From a virus, in the IMG/VR virus record IMGVR_UViG_3300021959_000006, positions 1-35,263 of that record: a stretch of DNA of 35,263 nucleotides, one strand, 5' to 3'. The notes beneath the pieces are model-generated. The model did no database searches, had not been told where the DNA came from, and saw only the letters and a program-made list of their open reading frames with translations. The stretch's first letter is position 1. Each line of letters opens with the position of its first letter. This document shows positions 7,795-17,813 of the stretch, piece after piece. A program made the position numbers and the translations under genes.

Positions 7795-8364
7795 ATGGCT
7801 GTTATTACTACGGATATTAGTATTTGCGCAGCAGCTTTACAGCTTATAGGCGCAGAAGAAATTGAATCTTTTTTAGATGAAACAAGAGAAGCAAGGATTT
7901 GTGCTTCTATATATCCAACAGTTAAAAAAGACATGTTGCAATCAAGCGCATGGCGATTTTCTATAAGGCAAGAAGAATTAAACAGATTAATTTCTACGCC
8001 ACTATTTGAATTTAAATACGCTTATTCTTTACCGTCAGATTTTTTACGTTTAGTAGGTAAACAAAATCCTACGTCTAAACATCAAATTTTTGAAAATAAA
8101 TTATATACTGATTTAACACCAGTCTATGCAAGTTTGCAATATGATGTGGATGAGCAATATTTTCCCGCATATTTTACTCGTTTACTACAATTAGAAATGG
8201 CTGCAATGCTTGCATCTGCATTATTAGAAGATGAAAACAAAGCAGATAAATTTGGGGGTTTTGCTAGAACACAAATGGTTAAAGCAAGAAATATAGACTC
8301 ACAAAATAATACTTCTAGCACTATACCGGCAGGAGCGTTTAACTTAACTAATGTTAGATACTAA
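7795..8364 (+). CDS. Tail tubular protein A-like adaptor
   Basis: A 189-aa protein resembling the T7 gp11 class that forms the ring joining portal to nozzle. Typical features are the N-terminal ICAAALQLIGAEEIESFLDETREA, the YPTVKKDMLQSSAWRFSIRQEEL helix, and FKYAYSLPSDFLRLV. The C-terminus overlaps the ATG of the next gene by one base. Its position between head genes and tail tube protein B agrees. Confidence 0.88.
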   Translation: MAVITTDISICAAALQLIGAEEIESFLDETREARICASIYPTVKKDMLQSSAWRFSIRQEELNRLISTPLFEFKYAYSLPSDFLRLVGKQNPTSKHQIFENKLYTDLTPVYASLQYDVDEQYFPAYFTRLLQLEMAAMLASALLEDENKADKFGGFARTQMVKARNIDSQNNTSSTIPAGAFNLTNVRY

Positions 8365-10325
8365 TGGTACAAAAGGCTCGCATAAAAACAGTACAGGTAG
8401 GTTTTACAGCAGGTGAACTTGACCCTGTTTTATTAGGACGTATTGATAAAGAACTTTATTATAAAGGTGCTGCTAAATTACGTAATGTTGTAGTTAATCC
8501 TCAAGGGCATGTTACTCGTAGACCTGGATTAGAATATATAGACAACACTACTAATAATGCTATTTCACAATCTATAGAATTTGAGTTTAATAATATTCAA
8601 AAATATTTAATTGTATTTACTGTTGGTGAGTTTAAAGTTTATAAAGATGATGTTTTACAAGCTACTATAAATTCTTCACCAATTAGTTCTTTAACTGCTG
8701 ATCAAGTACAAGAAATGAAATTTGTACAATCAGCAGATACATTATTACTTTTTCATAAAAATGTTCAAACTATTAAAATTACAAGAACAAGTCATACTTT
8801 GTGGAATGCTACATACGTAACTTATAGTAATATTCCGTGGTTTGCTTTTTCGGGTGTGACTGTTAGTGAACCGGCTACTTGGTTAAAAGCAGACAGTTTA
8901 AGTGGAAGAGATGTAACATTTACAACAGGAAGTAATGTTTTTTCTTCTGCCAGCGTAGGGCAATATCTTTACGGTAAAGCAGGAGGAATAGCTAGAATTA
9001 CTGCTTATGTAAATGCTACTCACGTTACATGTCAAATAGAAGTTGATTTCCCTTCCACTTCTCAAATAGATGCAGGTAATTGGGAATATGAAACTGGGTA
9101 TGAACCAGTGTGGTCAAGTTCAAAAGGTTGGCCATCGTGCGGAACTTTTCATCAAAATAGATTATGGGTGGCAAATTCTGGTGAAAGACCGCAAACATTA
9201 TGGGGTTCACAAGTAAGTAATTTTTTTGATTTTAACTTAGATCAAAGTAATGATGATGATGCAATTGACGTAACTATTGATGATAATCGAGTTAATGCTA
9301 TTCGTCACATTGTTTCTGGGCGTAATTTACAAATTTTTACTACTGGTGGCGAATTTTATATACCAACCGAGGTAGGAAATCCAATTACGCCAGCTAAAGT
9401 TTTAATTACTAAATCAACTGCACACGGTTCAAGTAATGTGTTACCCGTACCTGTGGGAGGCGCTACAGTGTTTATTGAAAACGCAGGTAAAGTAATTAGG
9501 GAATTCATTTATAATGAATTAGAACAAAACTATGGCGCTAAAAATATTTCAATACTTTCATCTCACCTTATTAATTCACCGGTTAGTTCGGCTGTTAGAC
9601 AATCTACATCCGACAGTCCGGCTGATTATTTTTATGTAGTTAATAGTGATGGTACAATGGCTGTACTTAATATCGCTAGAGATCAAGAGCTTTTAGCCTG
9701 GTCCTTATGGACAACTAACGGTACTTTTGAAGAAGTAACCGTTTTGGGGCAAGATGTTTATGTAACGGTTAAAAGAACAATCAATGGTTCCACGGTTAGG
9801 TATATTGAGAAATTTAACAGCAATCATTTTTTAGACGCTTCGTTAATTAAAACTAGTGGTAGCGCAACTACTTCTTGGTCAGGGTTAAGTCATCTTGATG
9901 GTGAAACAGTTAATGTAAGAGGTGATGATTATATTCTTGAAAATGCCGCTGTAGCAAGTGGGGCTTTAACCAGCTCATTAGATGTATCTGAATTAGAAGC
10001 TGGGTTAGAATATTTAGCACAAGTTAAAACGCTACCAATTGAAGCTGTATTAGATAATTCTCAATTAGCTGGTGATTGGAAAAGATTAGTTTGGGTAAAC
10101 GCTAGATTAAATAACAGTAGAAATATTATTGTTAAATATAATAATAAAAGATATACTCCGGCATTTACTTATTTTGGTTCTAATGTTTTAGATCAGCCAG
10201 TAGCATTGTTTACAGGTTGGAAAAAAGTACATCTTGCAGGTGTAGAGAGAGATGTCGATGTAGAAATCACACAAGACGACCCATTAGAATTTGAAGTATT
10301 AGCATTAACAATAGCGGTAAAATGA
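8364..10325 (+). CDS. Tail tubular protein B-like nozzle protein
   Basis: A 653-aa protein beginning VGFTAGELDPVLLGRIDKELYYKGAAKLRNVVVNPQGHVTRRPGLEYI, a diagnostic pattern of podophage tail nozzle/tube B proteins. The remainder is beta-rich, with segments such as HQNRLWVANSGERPQTLWGSQVSNFFDF and GGEFYIPTE. It forms the channel through which DNA leaves. It follows the adaptor gene with an ATG overlap and overlaps the GNAT-like gene by four bases. Confidence 0.9.
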   Translation: MVQKARIKTVQVGFTAGELDPVLLGRIDKELYYKGAAKLRNVVVNPQGHVTRRPGLEYIDNTTNNAISQSIEFEFNNIQKYLIVFTVGEFKVYKDDVLQATINSSPISSLTADQVQEMKFVQSADTLLLFHKNVQTIKITRTSHTLWNATYVTYSNIPWFAFSGVTVSEPATWLKADSLSGRDVTFTTGSNVFSSASVGQYLYGKAGGIARITAYVNATHVTCQIEVDFPSTSQIDAGNWEYETGYEPVWSSSKGWPSCGTFHQNRLWVANSGERPQTLWGSQVSNFFDFNLDQSNDDDAIDVTIDDNRVNAIRHIVSGRNLQIFTTGGEFYIPTEVGNPITPAKVLITKSTAHGSSNVLPVPVGGATVFIENAGKVIREFIYNELEQNYGAKNISILSSHLINSPVSSAVRQSTSDSPADYFYVVNSDGTMAVLNIARDQELLAWSLWTTNGTFEEVTVLGQDVYVTVKRTINGSTVRYIEKFNSNHFLDASLIKTSGSATTSWSGLSHLDGETVNVRGDDYILENAAVASGALTSSLDVSELEAGLEYLAQVKTLPIEAVLDNSQLAGDWKRLVWVNARLNNSRNIIVKYNNKRYTPAFTYFGSNVLDQPVALFTGWKKVHLAGVERDVDVEITQDDPLEFEVLALTIAVK

Positions 10326-10729
10326 CACTGGAATTAAGAGATTATAAAGGCGAAGAAGATTTTACAGAGTTTAAACGTTGGTGGGAATTTTGGCGTTGGA
10401 AAGATAGAGTAACTCAAGAGATTCTTTCCGATATTGGCTATGTAGTTGAGAAGGATAGGTTGCCATTATGCGCAGGCTTTCTCTATACTACTAATAGTTT
10501 AATAGCTTCTATTGAATGGGTGGTGTCAAACCCGTTTGCACAAAAAGAAGATGTTGACGAAGGACTAGATTTTTTACTTGAATGTTTGTGTCAAAGGGCA
10601 TTGAAAGAAGAAAAAAGATTAATAATGACTACAATTAATAGTCCTACTTTAGCTAAGAGATTAGAAAAATTAGGGTTTGTTATGAGTGGCGAAAATTTAA
10701 AACAATATATTAGGTTGAAATGGCAGTAA
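10322..10729 (+). CDS. GNAT-like (acetyltransferase-fold) protein
   Basis: A 135-aa product with the layout of a small GNAT domain: N-terminal helix, central strands (LCAGFLYTTNSLIASIEWVVSNP), helix VDEGLDFLLECLCQRALKEE, strand RLIMTTINSP, helix TLAKRLEKLGF and a last strand. The canonical acetyl-CoA loop (Q/RxxGxG/A) is not evident, so catalytic activity is uncertain. Such genes are common between tail nozzle and internal virion genes in podophages, where a modifying or purely structural role is possible. Confidence 0.65.
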   Translation: MTLELRDYKGEEDFTEFKRWWEFWRWKDRVTQEILSDIGYVVEKDRLPLCAGFLYTTNSLIASIEWVVSNPFAQKEDVDEGLDFLLECLCQRALKEEKRLIMTTINSPTLAKRLEKLGFVMSGENLKQYIRLKWQ

Positions 10730-11238
10730 CAACAGGAACAGCAATATTGATAGCAACCGCAGTAGCAACCGCAGGTACTGCATATACTGTTAGAGAACAG
10801 AATATGACTAGTAAGCGTATGACTGGTATTGCTGAAGCACAATCTAAAGCAGAAGCTAAACAAATAGAAATGCAAGCTCAAGCCGAACGAACACAAGCAG
10901 AGGTTGACGAACTAGATAGGCAAAGAACGCTTGAACGTATTATGTCTGCACAAAACGCAGTGTTTGGTGCTAGTGGTCTTGCTACTACATCTGGTAGTTT
11001 TACTAATATTCAAACTACTGATGCAGCAAGAGCAGCCGAAGCTAAAAGATTAAACCAAGTATTTACTGACACTAGACAAGTTGGTTTTAGTAATAATATT
11101 AGGCAAATACAAAACCAAGCTGTGCTTACTCGTAGTGCGGCTAAGGTGGCTAGAAGATCTAATACTATTAAAGGGTTTACCCAAATTCTTAACATCGGAA
11201 TTAGTAGTTATAAAAGTTCAAAATCAATGAAAAAATAA
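10720..11238 (+). CDS. Internal virion protein B-like (T7 gp14 class)
   Basis: A 172-aa product with a small Ala/Thr-rich hydrophobic N-terminus (GTAILIATAVATAGTAYTV). Then comes a long charged coiled coil rich in Glu, Gln and Ala (residues 25-75), then a segment with VFGASGLATTSGSF and helices. This fits the ejected core protein that helps form a channel through the outer membrane. Gene order (tail tube B, GNAT, this, two very long proteins, fibre) matches the internal virion block. Confidence 0.72.
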   Translation: MAVTTGTAILIATAVATAGTAYTVREQNMTSKRMTGIAEAQSKAEAKQIEMQAQAERTQAEVDELDRQRTLERIMSAQNAVFGASGLATTSGSFTNIQTTDAARAAEAKRLNQVFTDTRQVGFSNNIRQIQNQAVLTRSAAKVARRSNTIKGFTQILNIGISSYKSSKSMKK

Positions 11239-11244
11239 AAAGTT

Positions 11245-13404
11245 ATGACTAGACAAAAAATTACACAAAACACAACAAATAGTCCAACTAATTTACCATC
11301 TAGAGGTGTAGTTCGTTTTGACGGTAATATTCAAGCAGCTTCACGAGGTACAGCAGTATCGCAATTACAACCAATAAGATTTACCCCAGGTGGTCAGTAT
11401 TTAGAGCAAATGAACGCTATAGCTGATTTAGGTGAAGGTATATTTAATGCTACTGCTAAAATTGCTAATGCTTCTCAAAAAGCTAAAGAAGCTGAAAAAA
11501 GCGCATATTTAGCAAACGTTGAGACTGACGATATTATCCAAACCAATAGAATATTTAACGAAAATAAATTACAAGGTAATGACCCAGAGTTATTGACTAA
11601 AAAGCTTGAAGAATATCGTAATGGTAAAATGGCTAATATGCCTCAAGATGTTCAACCTTATTATCAGCAAAGTTTTGATAAAAGAGCTGCTACTTTAACA
11701 GTAAAATCTCAAGATCAATTTTTTAAAAAAATTGAAGAGGATTCTAAAGATTCTTTAGAAGCTGCTCAAAAATTAATTAGTGATGATATATTTAAAAACC
11801 CAGCGCCTTCTACTGAAATTGAAGCTCAACATTATGAAGATAAAATAGTTAAATTTCAATCTACTCTTGAATCAAGAATAAATCGAGGCTTTATTACACC
11901 GGAAGAAGGCGCAATTATTCAAAAAGATTTTCAAAAAAATTTAATTACTGTAGCTTATAAGAATCAGCTTCAAGCAATGGATTCTAACCAAAGAGCTAAT
12001 GCTATTCTTGAATTACAAAAGTCTAAAAAATTACCGGCAGGTTTATCTATAGAAGATAAAAACGATATTGTAGCTAAGTTAAACGCTTATAATTCTACGG
12101 TTGATTCTATAGAAATTAAAGCCAATGCTTTACAAAAAACCGAACAAGAATTAAATTTAGCAAGACAAGCTTCTGATTTAGAAATAAAAGTAAATCGTGA
12201 TGAAGCTACATACGAAGACGTTTTAGAAGCTGAACAAAACGGAATTATTACACCGACTAAAAAAGTAGCACTTTTTAAGAAGTTAGATAATAATAAAAAT
12301 GAAGTGGTTAAAGAATCATTATCTTTAAGAAAAGTTTATGATACTCTTAAAGGTATTGATTTTATAGACCCTAAAAATGCTGATGATAAAAAAGCTGTTG
12401 ATTTAGTTTATACTAAAGTTATTTCTTCTCAAATAGATGCTACTCAAGATTCAGCGGTAAAGAAAAGTTTAATAGCTAATTATGTTAATTCTGTTGGTGT
12501 GGTTCCCGAAACTTTACGTGGTAAAATGCGTGGAGTGTTTAGAGGTGATGATGTAGAACAAAAAGTATTTTATGCAGATTTGGTTGGTCGTATTCAAGAA
12601 ACCAAACCACAAGCTTTAGATGACTTTGATGACAAAGATATTACTCAAGCCATAATGATTGACGAAATGGTTAAAGCTGGTACACCTAATGAACAGGTTG
12701 TAGAGAAAGTAGCTAATATCACTAGTGGTCTTAATAAAGGTAGGCTAGAAATTCTTGAAGAAGATTTTAAAGAATTGGTAGAGGATAAAGGCACAGGCGT
12801 TAAAATTAATTCTTATAAAGTAATTAATACTGTTAGAGATATTTTTGACAAAGGGGCGTTTTCAATCAATGCTTCTTTACCAGATACACAGCTTGGTGTT
12901 GAGGCAGCAGCAATTAATGATTATAAACGTCTTTATAAAACTTGGTATCTAAGTACAAATGGTGATGCCGAGTTAGCTGAAAAACAAGCTAAATTAGCTT
13001 TAAAACGTACCTGGGGTACTACTGCAATTAATGGTCAATCAAGACAATTAACTAAATATCCTATCGAAACAGCTTACCCAGATATGCCTGTTAAAGAAAT
13101 TAAAAAAGATTTAATGAAAGATTTGAAATCTTTACCAGAGTATAAAGACTTAGCTGATGATGATGTAATAATTCAGTGGGACACTAGAACGGCTAGAGAA
13201 TTTAAACAATACCCATCTTATCGAGTTTTAATATATAATAAAGACGGCGCGTTAGAGCCAATAGCTGATGAAAACTTAGCTCGTTGGAAACCAGATTATG
13301 ATGGTTGGAAATTAAAATCAAAAAAAGAAAATGAAGCTTTAAAAGCAGAAGCGGATAAGAAAAAGAAAGAACAGAGTAAATATGATATTGAACCTATATT
13401 TTAA
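11245..13404 (+). CDS. Internal virion protein C-like (T7 gp15 class)
   Basis: A 719-aa, mostly helical, charged protein with no recognisable enzyme motif. The N-terminus (SQLQPIRFTPGGQYLEQMNAIADLGEGIFNATAKIANASQKAKEAEKS) is typical of podophage internal core proteins. A Lys/Glu-rich tail ends the product. It is placed between the gp14-like and gp16-like proteins. It would be packed in the head and ejected ahead of the DNA. Assignment is by order, size and composition. Confidence 0.7.
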   Translation: MTRQKITQNTTNSPTNLPSRGVVRFDGNIQAASRGTAVSQLQPIRFTPGGQYLEQMNAIADLGEGIFNATAKIANASQKAKEAEKSAYLANVETDDIIQTNRIFNENKLQGNDPELLTKKLEEYRNGKMANMPQDVQPYYQQSFDKRAATLTVKSQDQFFKKIEEDSKDSLEAAQKLISDDIFKNPAPSTEIEAQHYEDKIVKFQSTLESRINRGFITPEEGAIIQKDFQKNLITVAYKNQLQAMDSNQRANAILELQKSKKLPAGLSIEDKNDIVAKLNAYNSTVDSIEIKANALQKTEQELNLARQASDLEIKVNRDEATYEDVLEAEQNGIITPTKKVALFKKLDNNKNEVVKESLSLRKVYDTLKGIDFIDPKNADDKKAVDLVYTKVISSQIDATQDSAVKKSLIANYVNSVGVVPETLRGKMRGVFRGDDVEQKVFYADLVGRIQETKPQALDDFDDKDITQAIMIDEMVKAGTPNEQVVEKVANITSGLNKGRLEILEEDFKELVEDKGTGVKINSYKVINTVRDIFDKGAFSINASLPDTQLGVEAAAINDYKRLYKTWYLSTNGDAELAEKQAKLALKRTWGTTAINGQSRQLTKYPIETAYPDMPVKEIKKDLMKDLKSLPEYKDLADDDVIIQWDTRTAREFKQYPSYRVLIYNKDGALEPIADENLARWKPDYDGWKLKSKKENEALKAEADKKKKEQSKYDIEPIF

Positions 13405-13409
13405 ATAAT

Positions 13410-16400
13410 ATGCCTTTTTTAAAAGAACAAAATGATATAATTTTACCAGATTTAATTAACGAAGAAGAAAACGTTAATGTACCACAAATAGAAACTACTT
13501 GGGGTGAAACATTTAAAAGAGCATTTCGTTACGAAAATTTTGTAGGAGCTATCGTATCTAATAAATCCCGTGGTAATTGGGTGTTTGATCCGGAATTTGA
13601 TTATAGTAAAGCTTTTGCTAGTTTACCCGAAGAGTATCAATTATCTAGGGCAATTAGTTTAAGATTTGCTAACGCTGAAAACGAAGAACATTTTAATGCA
13701 ATTAAAGAGCAAATAGACCAAGAAGGTTCTGATAGAGAATATAATGCCAACGCTGGTTGGAAAGGTGTTATTGCCAATGTTGCCGCAGGATCGTTGGACC
13801 TTATTAACTTATTACCTTTTGGTGGCCTTGCTTACAAAGTGGGGAAAGCAGGAAAAAAAACTTACAATGTTTTAAATGCTGGCGCTAGAACTGCAATGGT
13901 TAGTGCTGGTACTATTTCTTTACAAGAAGCTGCTTTACATTCACAGCAAGAAAGTAGAACTCTTGGTGAATCAGCGGCTAATATTTCTGTAGGTACTTTA
14001 TTATCCGGTGTACTTGGTGCCAGCGGTTATGCCTTATTAACTAAATCTGCTAAATACCCAGAATTTAAAAAACAATTAGAAGCTGAATTAGATATTACAG
14101 ATTTTGTTGAAGATGTCAGGGAAGGTGTTGAGGTTCAAGAAGCTTTAGGTAAATCCGCAGGTGCTGCGGTTGCACCTAAAAAATCTAAAGCCGAATTATT
14201 AGAAGAAAATAGTTTAGTCCGTGGCGGTGTGTTCAAACCTATAATGTTTCAAGACCCTAACTTACGTATGTTGAGTAGCCCAACTGTTTCTTCACGACTA
14301 GCGGTTCAAGAAATATCAGAAATAACCCCCAAATTGAAAAAGAATTTAAAAGGTATTGCTACTACAAAATCTGTTGAATCTGAAAGATTATTGGATGAGG
14401 GTAGGCTTGCAGACACTATCTTAAGTAATCAAGACCATTTTATAAAATATAAAAAACGAGTTGGCAAAGACACTAACCGTTTATCAAAAGCAGAGTTTAA
14501 CACCGAAGTATCTAAGGCATTAAATAGGAAAGGTAATTCACCGATACCAGAAGCAGCAGCAGCAGCGGCTAAAGTGCGTAAAGATATTCTCAAACATTAT
14601 GGTAAAGAAGGTTTAGGGATAAAAGGCTTCTTTGGTGATGGTAAAGCAGTACAAGACACTTTAGATACTTATTTCCCACGTGAATTTAATAGAGCAACAA
14701 TAGCTGCTAACCCAGCTAAGTTTCAAAAGAAAATAGCTGATTACTTTAAATCTGAATATTCAAAAGCAAAACGTGGTGATAAAGCCAGAATTTATGAAGA
14801 TGCTATTGAAACTGCCGATGAGAGCTATTTTCAAAAATTGGCTCTTGATGTTTATGATAATGTTATGGGTTCTTCAAGTTCAGTGCTTCACGACAATGTT
14901 GGCCTATCTTCTCTACCAAGTTTTGCTAAAAGTAGAAAATTATTAATGGATAACACCGAAATAGAAGAATTTTTAGAGATGGATGTTGACGCTGTTATGA
15001 CTAAGTATTCTAAGCTCATGTCCTCTCGTACTCGCTTAGCTAAAAGATTTGGTGTGGAGTTTTTAGATGATAATATGCAATTGGGTAAATCAAAAATAGT
15101 TCAAGACATTAAAGAAGAGTATGCTGACCTCAAAGCAAAAGTTCTTGATAAACCTAAAGAATTAAAGAAACTAAAAGCTAGAGAAGAAAAAGATTTAGCA
15201 GATTTATTTGCATTAAGAGATAGATTACTAGGTACGTATGGCTATTCAATGAATCCAGATAGTTGGGCTTATCGTGCGCAACGTCAAATTAAGCAATATA
15301 ATATAGTAACTTTACTTGCTGATACGGTAGCTTCATCAATACCAGATATGGGTAAATTAGTTATGCACAATGGGTTTTCACAATTATTAAATAATAGCGC
15401 AAAACCTTTAATTAAATCTTTATCTTCACCAGAATTTAGAAAATATTTAAAAGCTAATAATCGTGAAGCTAGACGAATGGGAGTTGCTTTAGATTTAATA
15501 AATAACCATACTTTTAATGCTAGAGGGGATATAATGGATAATTTTGGTAAGCATACTAAATTTGAACGCGCAGCAGATTATGTTAGTCAAAAATTAATAT
15601 CAGCGACAGGGATAAGACATTGGAATACTATATTAAAGTCGGCAGATTATTTAATAACTCAAAGTAGTATGCACGATGCTATGTCTGCTATTGCTGGTAA
15701 CAGAGCTACTAAAAAACAAATATCTAATTTAGCTCGCTCTGGTATTGACAAGCAAGCCGCTAGAGCAATCAGAGCGCAAATAAAAAAACATGGTGAAATA
15801 AAAGACGATATAGTTCTCCCAAATATTGCTAAGTGGGATTTTGAAGCTAAAGAATTAGGCGAACTTTACGCTACTGCGATTAGAAAAGAAGTAGATTCAA
15901 CAATCGTAACTCCGGGTATTGCTACAACTCCGCTATGGATGTCAAGAAATGGCTTTACTTTATTTGGGCAATTTCAATCGTTTGCTTTTTCATCAATGCA
16001 AAAAACTTTAATCCCAATAGTTCAAGACTTTGATGTAAAAACAGTGCAAGGTTTAACTACCATGGTCGCCTTAGGTACTTTAGTAGCTGCTTATAAGAGA
16101 GCTGTTAGAGGTGAAGATATGCCAGATACTAAAACTTTAATTCAAGAAGGTGTTGATCGTAGCGGTGCTTTAGCTTGGATTATGGATTACAATAATCGTC
16201 TTGAAAAACTAGCTCAAGGAAATATTGGACTATCAAGAATTCTTGGTACCAACGCAACAAACAAATATTACAATTATAATAATTTTGCCTTGTTAGGTCC
16301 AACAACTGGTCAAATAAATAATTTAGGGAATGTAGCACGTGGTATTCTTAGCGGCAATGTTAGTCGATCTACAGTTCATTCAGCACGTAAACTATTACCA

Positions 16401-16484
16401 TTACAAACTATGATAGGCGTACGACAAACCCTTGACTTAATGGAAAAAGAGTTTAATAATACTTTTGGAATTCCTAAAAATTAA
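13410..16484 (+). CDS. Internal virion protein D-like (T7 gp16 class)
   Basis: A 1024-aa protein, the largest in the window. Glycine/alanine-rich hydrophobic segments near residues 120-165 and 190-208 could insert into membrane. Long helical regions follow, including KLKARE and the Arg/Lys-rich SGIDKQAARAIRAQIKKHG. No lysozyme or transglycosylase motif was recognised, unlike T7 gp16. The candidate cell-wall enzymes lie elsewhere (18364, 19709). It probably forms the inner part of the DNA ejection conduit. It starts six bases after the previous stop. Confidence 0.7.
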   Translation: MPFLKEQNDIILPDLINEEENVNVPQIETTWGETFKRAFRYENFVGAIVSNKSRGNWVFDPEFDYSKAFASLPEEYQLSRAISLRFANAENEEHFNAIKEQIDQEGSDREYNANAGWKGVIANVAAGSLDLINLLPFGGLAYKVGKAGKKTYNVLNAGARTAMVSAGTISLQEAALHSQQESRTLGESAANISVGTLLSGVLGASGYALLTKSAKYPEFKKQLEAELDITDFVEDVREGVEVQEALGKSAGAAVAPKKSKAELLEENSLVRGGVFKPIMFQDPNLRMLSSPTVSSRLAVQEISEITPKLKKNLKGIATTKSVESERLLDEGRLADTILSNQDHFIKYKKRVGKDTNRLSKAEFNTEVSKALNRKGNSPIPEAAAAAAKVRKDILKHYGKEGLGIKGFFGDGKAVQDTLDTYFPREFNRATIAANPAKFQKKIADYFKSEYSKAKRGDKARIYEDAIETADESYFQKLALDVYDNVMGSSSSVLHDNVGLSSLPSFAKSRKLLMDNTEIEEFLEMDVDAVMTKYSKLMSSRTRLAKRFGVEFLDDNMQLGKSKIVQDIKEEYADLKAKVLDKPKELKKLKAREEKDLADLFALRDRLLGTYGYSMNPDSWAYRAQRQIKQYNIVTLLADTVASSIPDMGKLVMHNGFSQLLNNSAKPLIKSLSSPEFRKYLKANNREARRMGVALDLINNHTFNARGDIMDNFGKHTKFERAADYVSQKLISATGIRHWNTILKSADYLITQSSMHDAMSAIAGNRATKKQISNLARSGIDKQAARAIRAQIKKHGEIKDDIVLPNIAKWDFEAKELGELYATAIRKEVDSTIVTPGIATTPLWMSRNGFTLFGQFQSFAFSSMQKTLIPIVQDFDVKTVQGLTTMVALGTLVAAYKRAVRGEDMPDTKTLIQEGVDRSGALAWIMDYNNRLEKLAQGNIGLSRILGTNATNKYYNYNNFALLGPTTGQINNLGNVARGILSGNVSRSTVHSARKLLPLQTMIGVRQTLDLMEKEFNNTFGIPKN

Positions 16485-16500
16485 TTGAATATTCAATACT

Positions 16501-17811
16501 ATGGTTACAGTACCGTCATTAGAAGATGAAACCCCGTTAGATCAGTACACAGCGACTGCTAGTCAAACTGATTTTAATTTTACATATATGATTTTTGCAA
16601 CGGAAGATATTAAAGTCTACGTTAATAATGTGCTTAAAACTGAAACAACAGATTATGTTGTTAAGCAATCAGATGATAGTGCTATCGTTCCAGCGGATGA
16701 TTTACCAATGGATGGTGGTAAAATTGTTTTTAATTCCGGCCTTAGTTCTGGCGACAAAGTTTCTTTATCTCGTGATATAGGTATTAAAAGATTAACAGGT
16801 TATAAAGTAGCTGGTCCTTTCAGGGCAGACGTAGTCAATGCTGAACTTACTAAACTTTATGCAATCCAACAACAGTTAGAAAGAGATATTAGCCGTAGTG
16901 TAAGGTTAAACGCTTCCGACGCTGAAGGTGGTACTTTAGAAATACCGTCGGATAGAGCTGGTAAATTTTTAGCTTTTAATGCTAATAGAGAAATGATTGC
17001 CTCGGCAGGTTCAGCCGATGGTCTTGTAGTTTCTAGTTATATAGGAACTTTATTAGATGACACAACAGCAAGCGAGGCATTAGATACTTTGGGAATTGCT
17101 GCTTATGCTAAAACTCTATTAGATGATACAACAGCTAGCGAGGCATTAGATACTTTGGGGGTTGCTGCTTTTGCTAAAACTCTATTAGATGATACTGATG
17201 CAGCAACAGCTAGAGCTACTTTAGATGCAGAACAAAAGATAAATTCTTTAACAGCAATTACAGCTTTAGAGGATGCAGATCAATTAGCTGTATCTGATAG
17301 TTCAGATAGTAACAATTCTAAGAAAATAACTTATGCAAATTTAAAATCTGATTTAAGTTCTAACCTTGTACAGGTTGTTAATTATCAAACTAGCGCAGTT
17401 GCTTCTGGTTCAGGAACTATACCATTAGATAATTCAGTTCCACAAAGCAGTGAAGGCAACCAATTCATGTCATTATCGATTACGCCTCAGTCAAGTATAA
17501 ATAAGCTATTTATTCAGGTTATTTTTACAGGAGGAGAAGTTGCTAATACAGATGATAACTTCACTGTAGCTTTATTCAAAGATTCAGATATAGGTGCTTT
17601 AAAAGCTTCGGCAGGAGGTGTTTATGGTAACTCTATTCTAACTATACCATTAAATCACTATATGACTGCTGGCACAACATCAACTATTACATTCAAAGTA
17701 AGAGCAGGACTTTCAAGTGGTAGCATTTACATTAATGGTGCTGCTAATCAGGGGCAAGCTTACGGCGGGGTGAGTTGTTCTTCAATAACAATAATGGAAA
17801 TAAAAGGTTAA
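16501..17811 (+). CDS. Tail fibre protein
   Basis: A 436-aa host-recognition protein. The N-terminal 150 residues (DQYTATASQTDFNFTYMIFATEDIKVYVNN, then LSRDIGIKRLTGYKVAGPFRADVVNAELTKLYAIQQQLERDISRSVRL) match the virion-binding domain of T7-type fibres. A shaft follows with 22-residue repeats containing LLDDTTASEALDTLG, then a beta-rich C-terminal domain (about 300-436) likely to bind the receptor. The next gene begins three bases after its stop. Confidence 0.88.
   Translation: MVTVPSLEDETPLDQYTATASQTDFNFTYMIFATEDIKVYVNNVLKTETTDYVVKQSDDSAIVPADDLPMDGGKIVFNSGLSSGDKVSLSRDIGIKRLTGYKVAGPFRADVVNAELTKLYAIQQQLERDISRSVRLNASDAEGGTLEIPSDRAGKFLAFNANREMIASAGSADGLVVSSYIGTLLDDTTASEALDTLGIAAYAKTLLDDTTASEALDTLGVAAFAKTLLDDTDAATARATLDAEQKINSLTAITALEDADQLAVSDSSDSNNSKKITYANLKSDLSSNLVQVVNYQTSAVASGSGTIPLDNSVPQSSEGNQFMSLSITPQSSINKLFIQVIFTGGEVANTDDNFTVALFKDSDIGALKASAGGVYGNSILTIPLNHYMTAGTTSTITFKVRAGLSSGSIYINGAANQGQAYGGVSCSSITIMEIKG
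17047..17220 (+). repeat. 66-bp tandem repeat in the fibre shaft
   Basis: Units at 17047-17112 and 17113-17178 are nearly identical, and a partial third unit starts at 17179. Each encodes 22 residues beginning TLLDDTTASEALDTLG. They probably form successive turns of the trimeric shaft, and differences in number would change fibre length. Confidence 0.9.
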
Positions 17812-17813
17812 AA

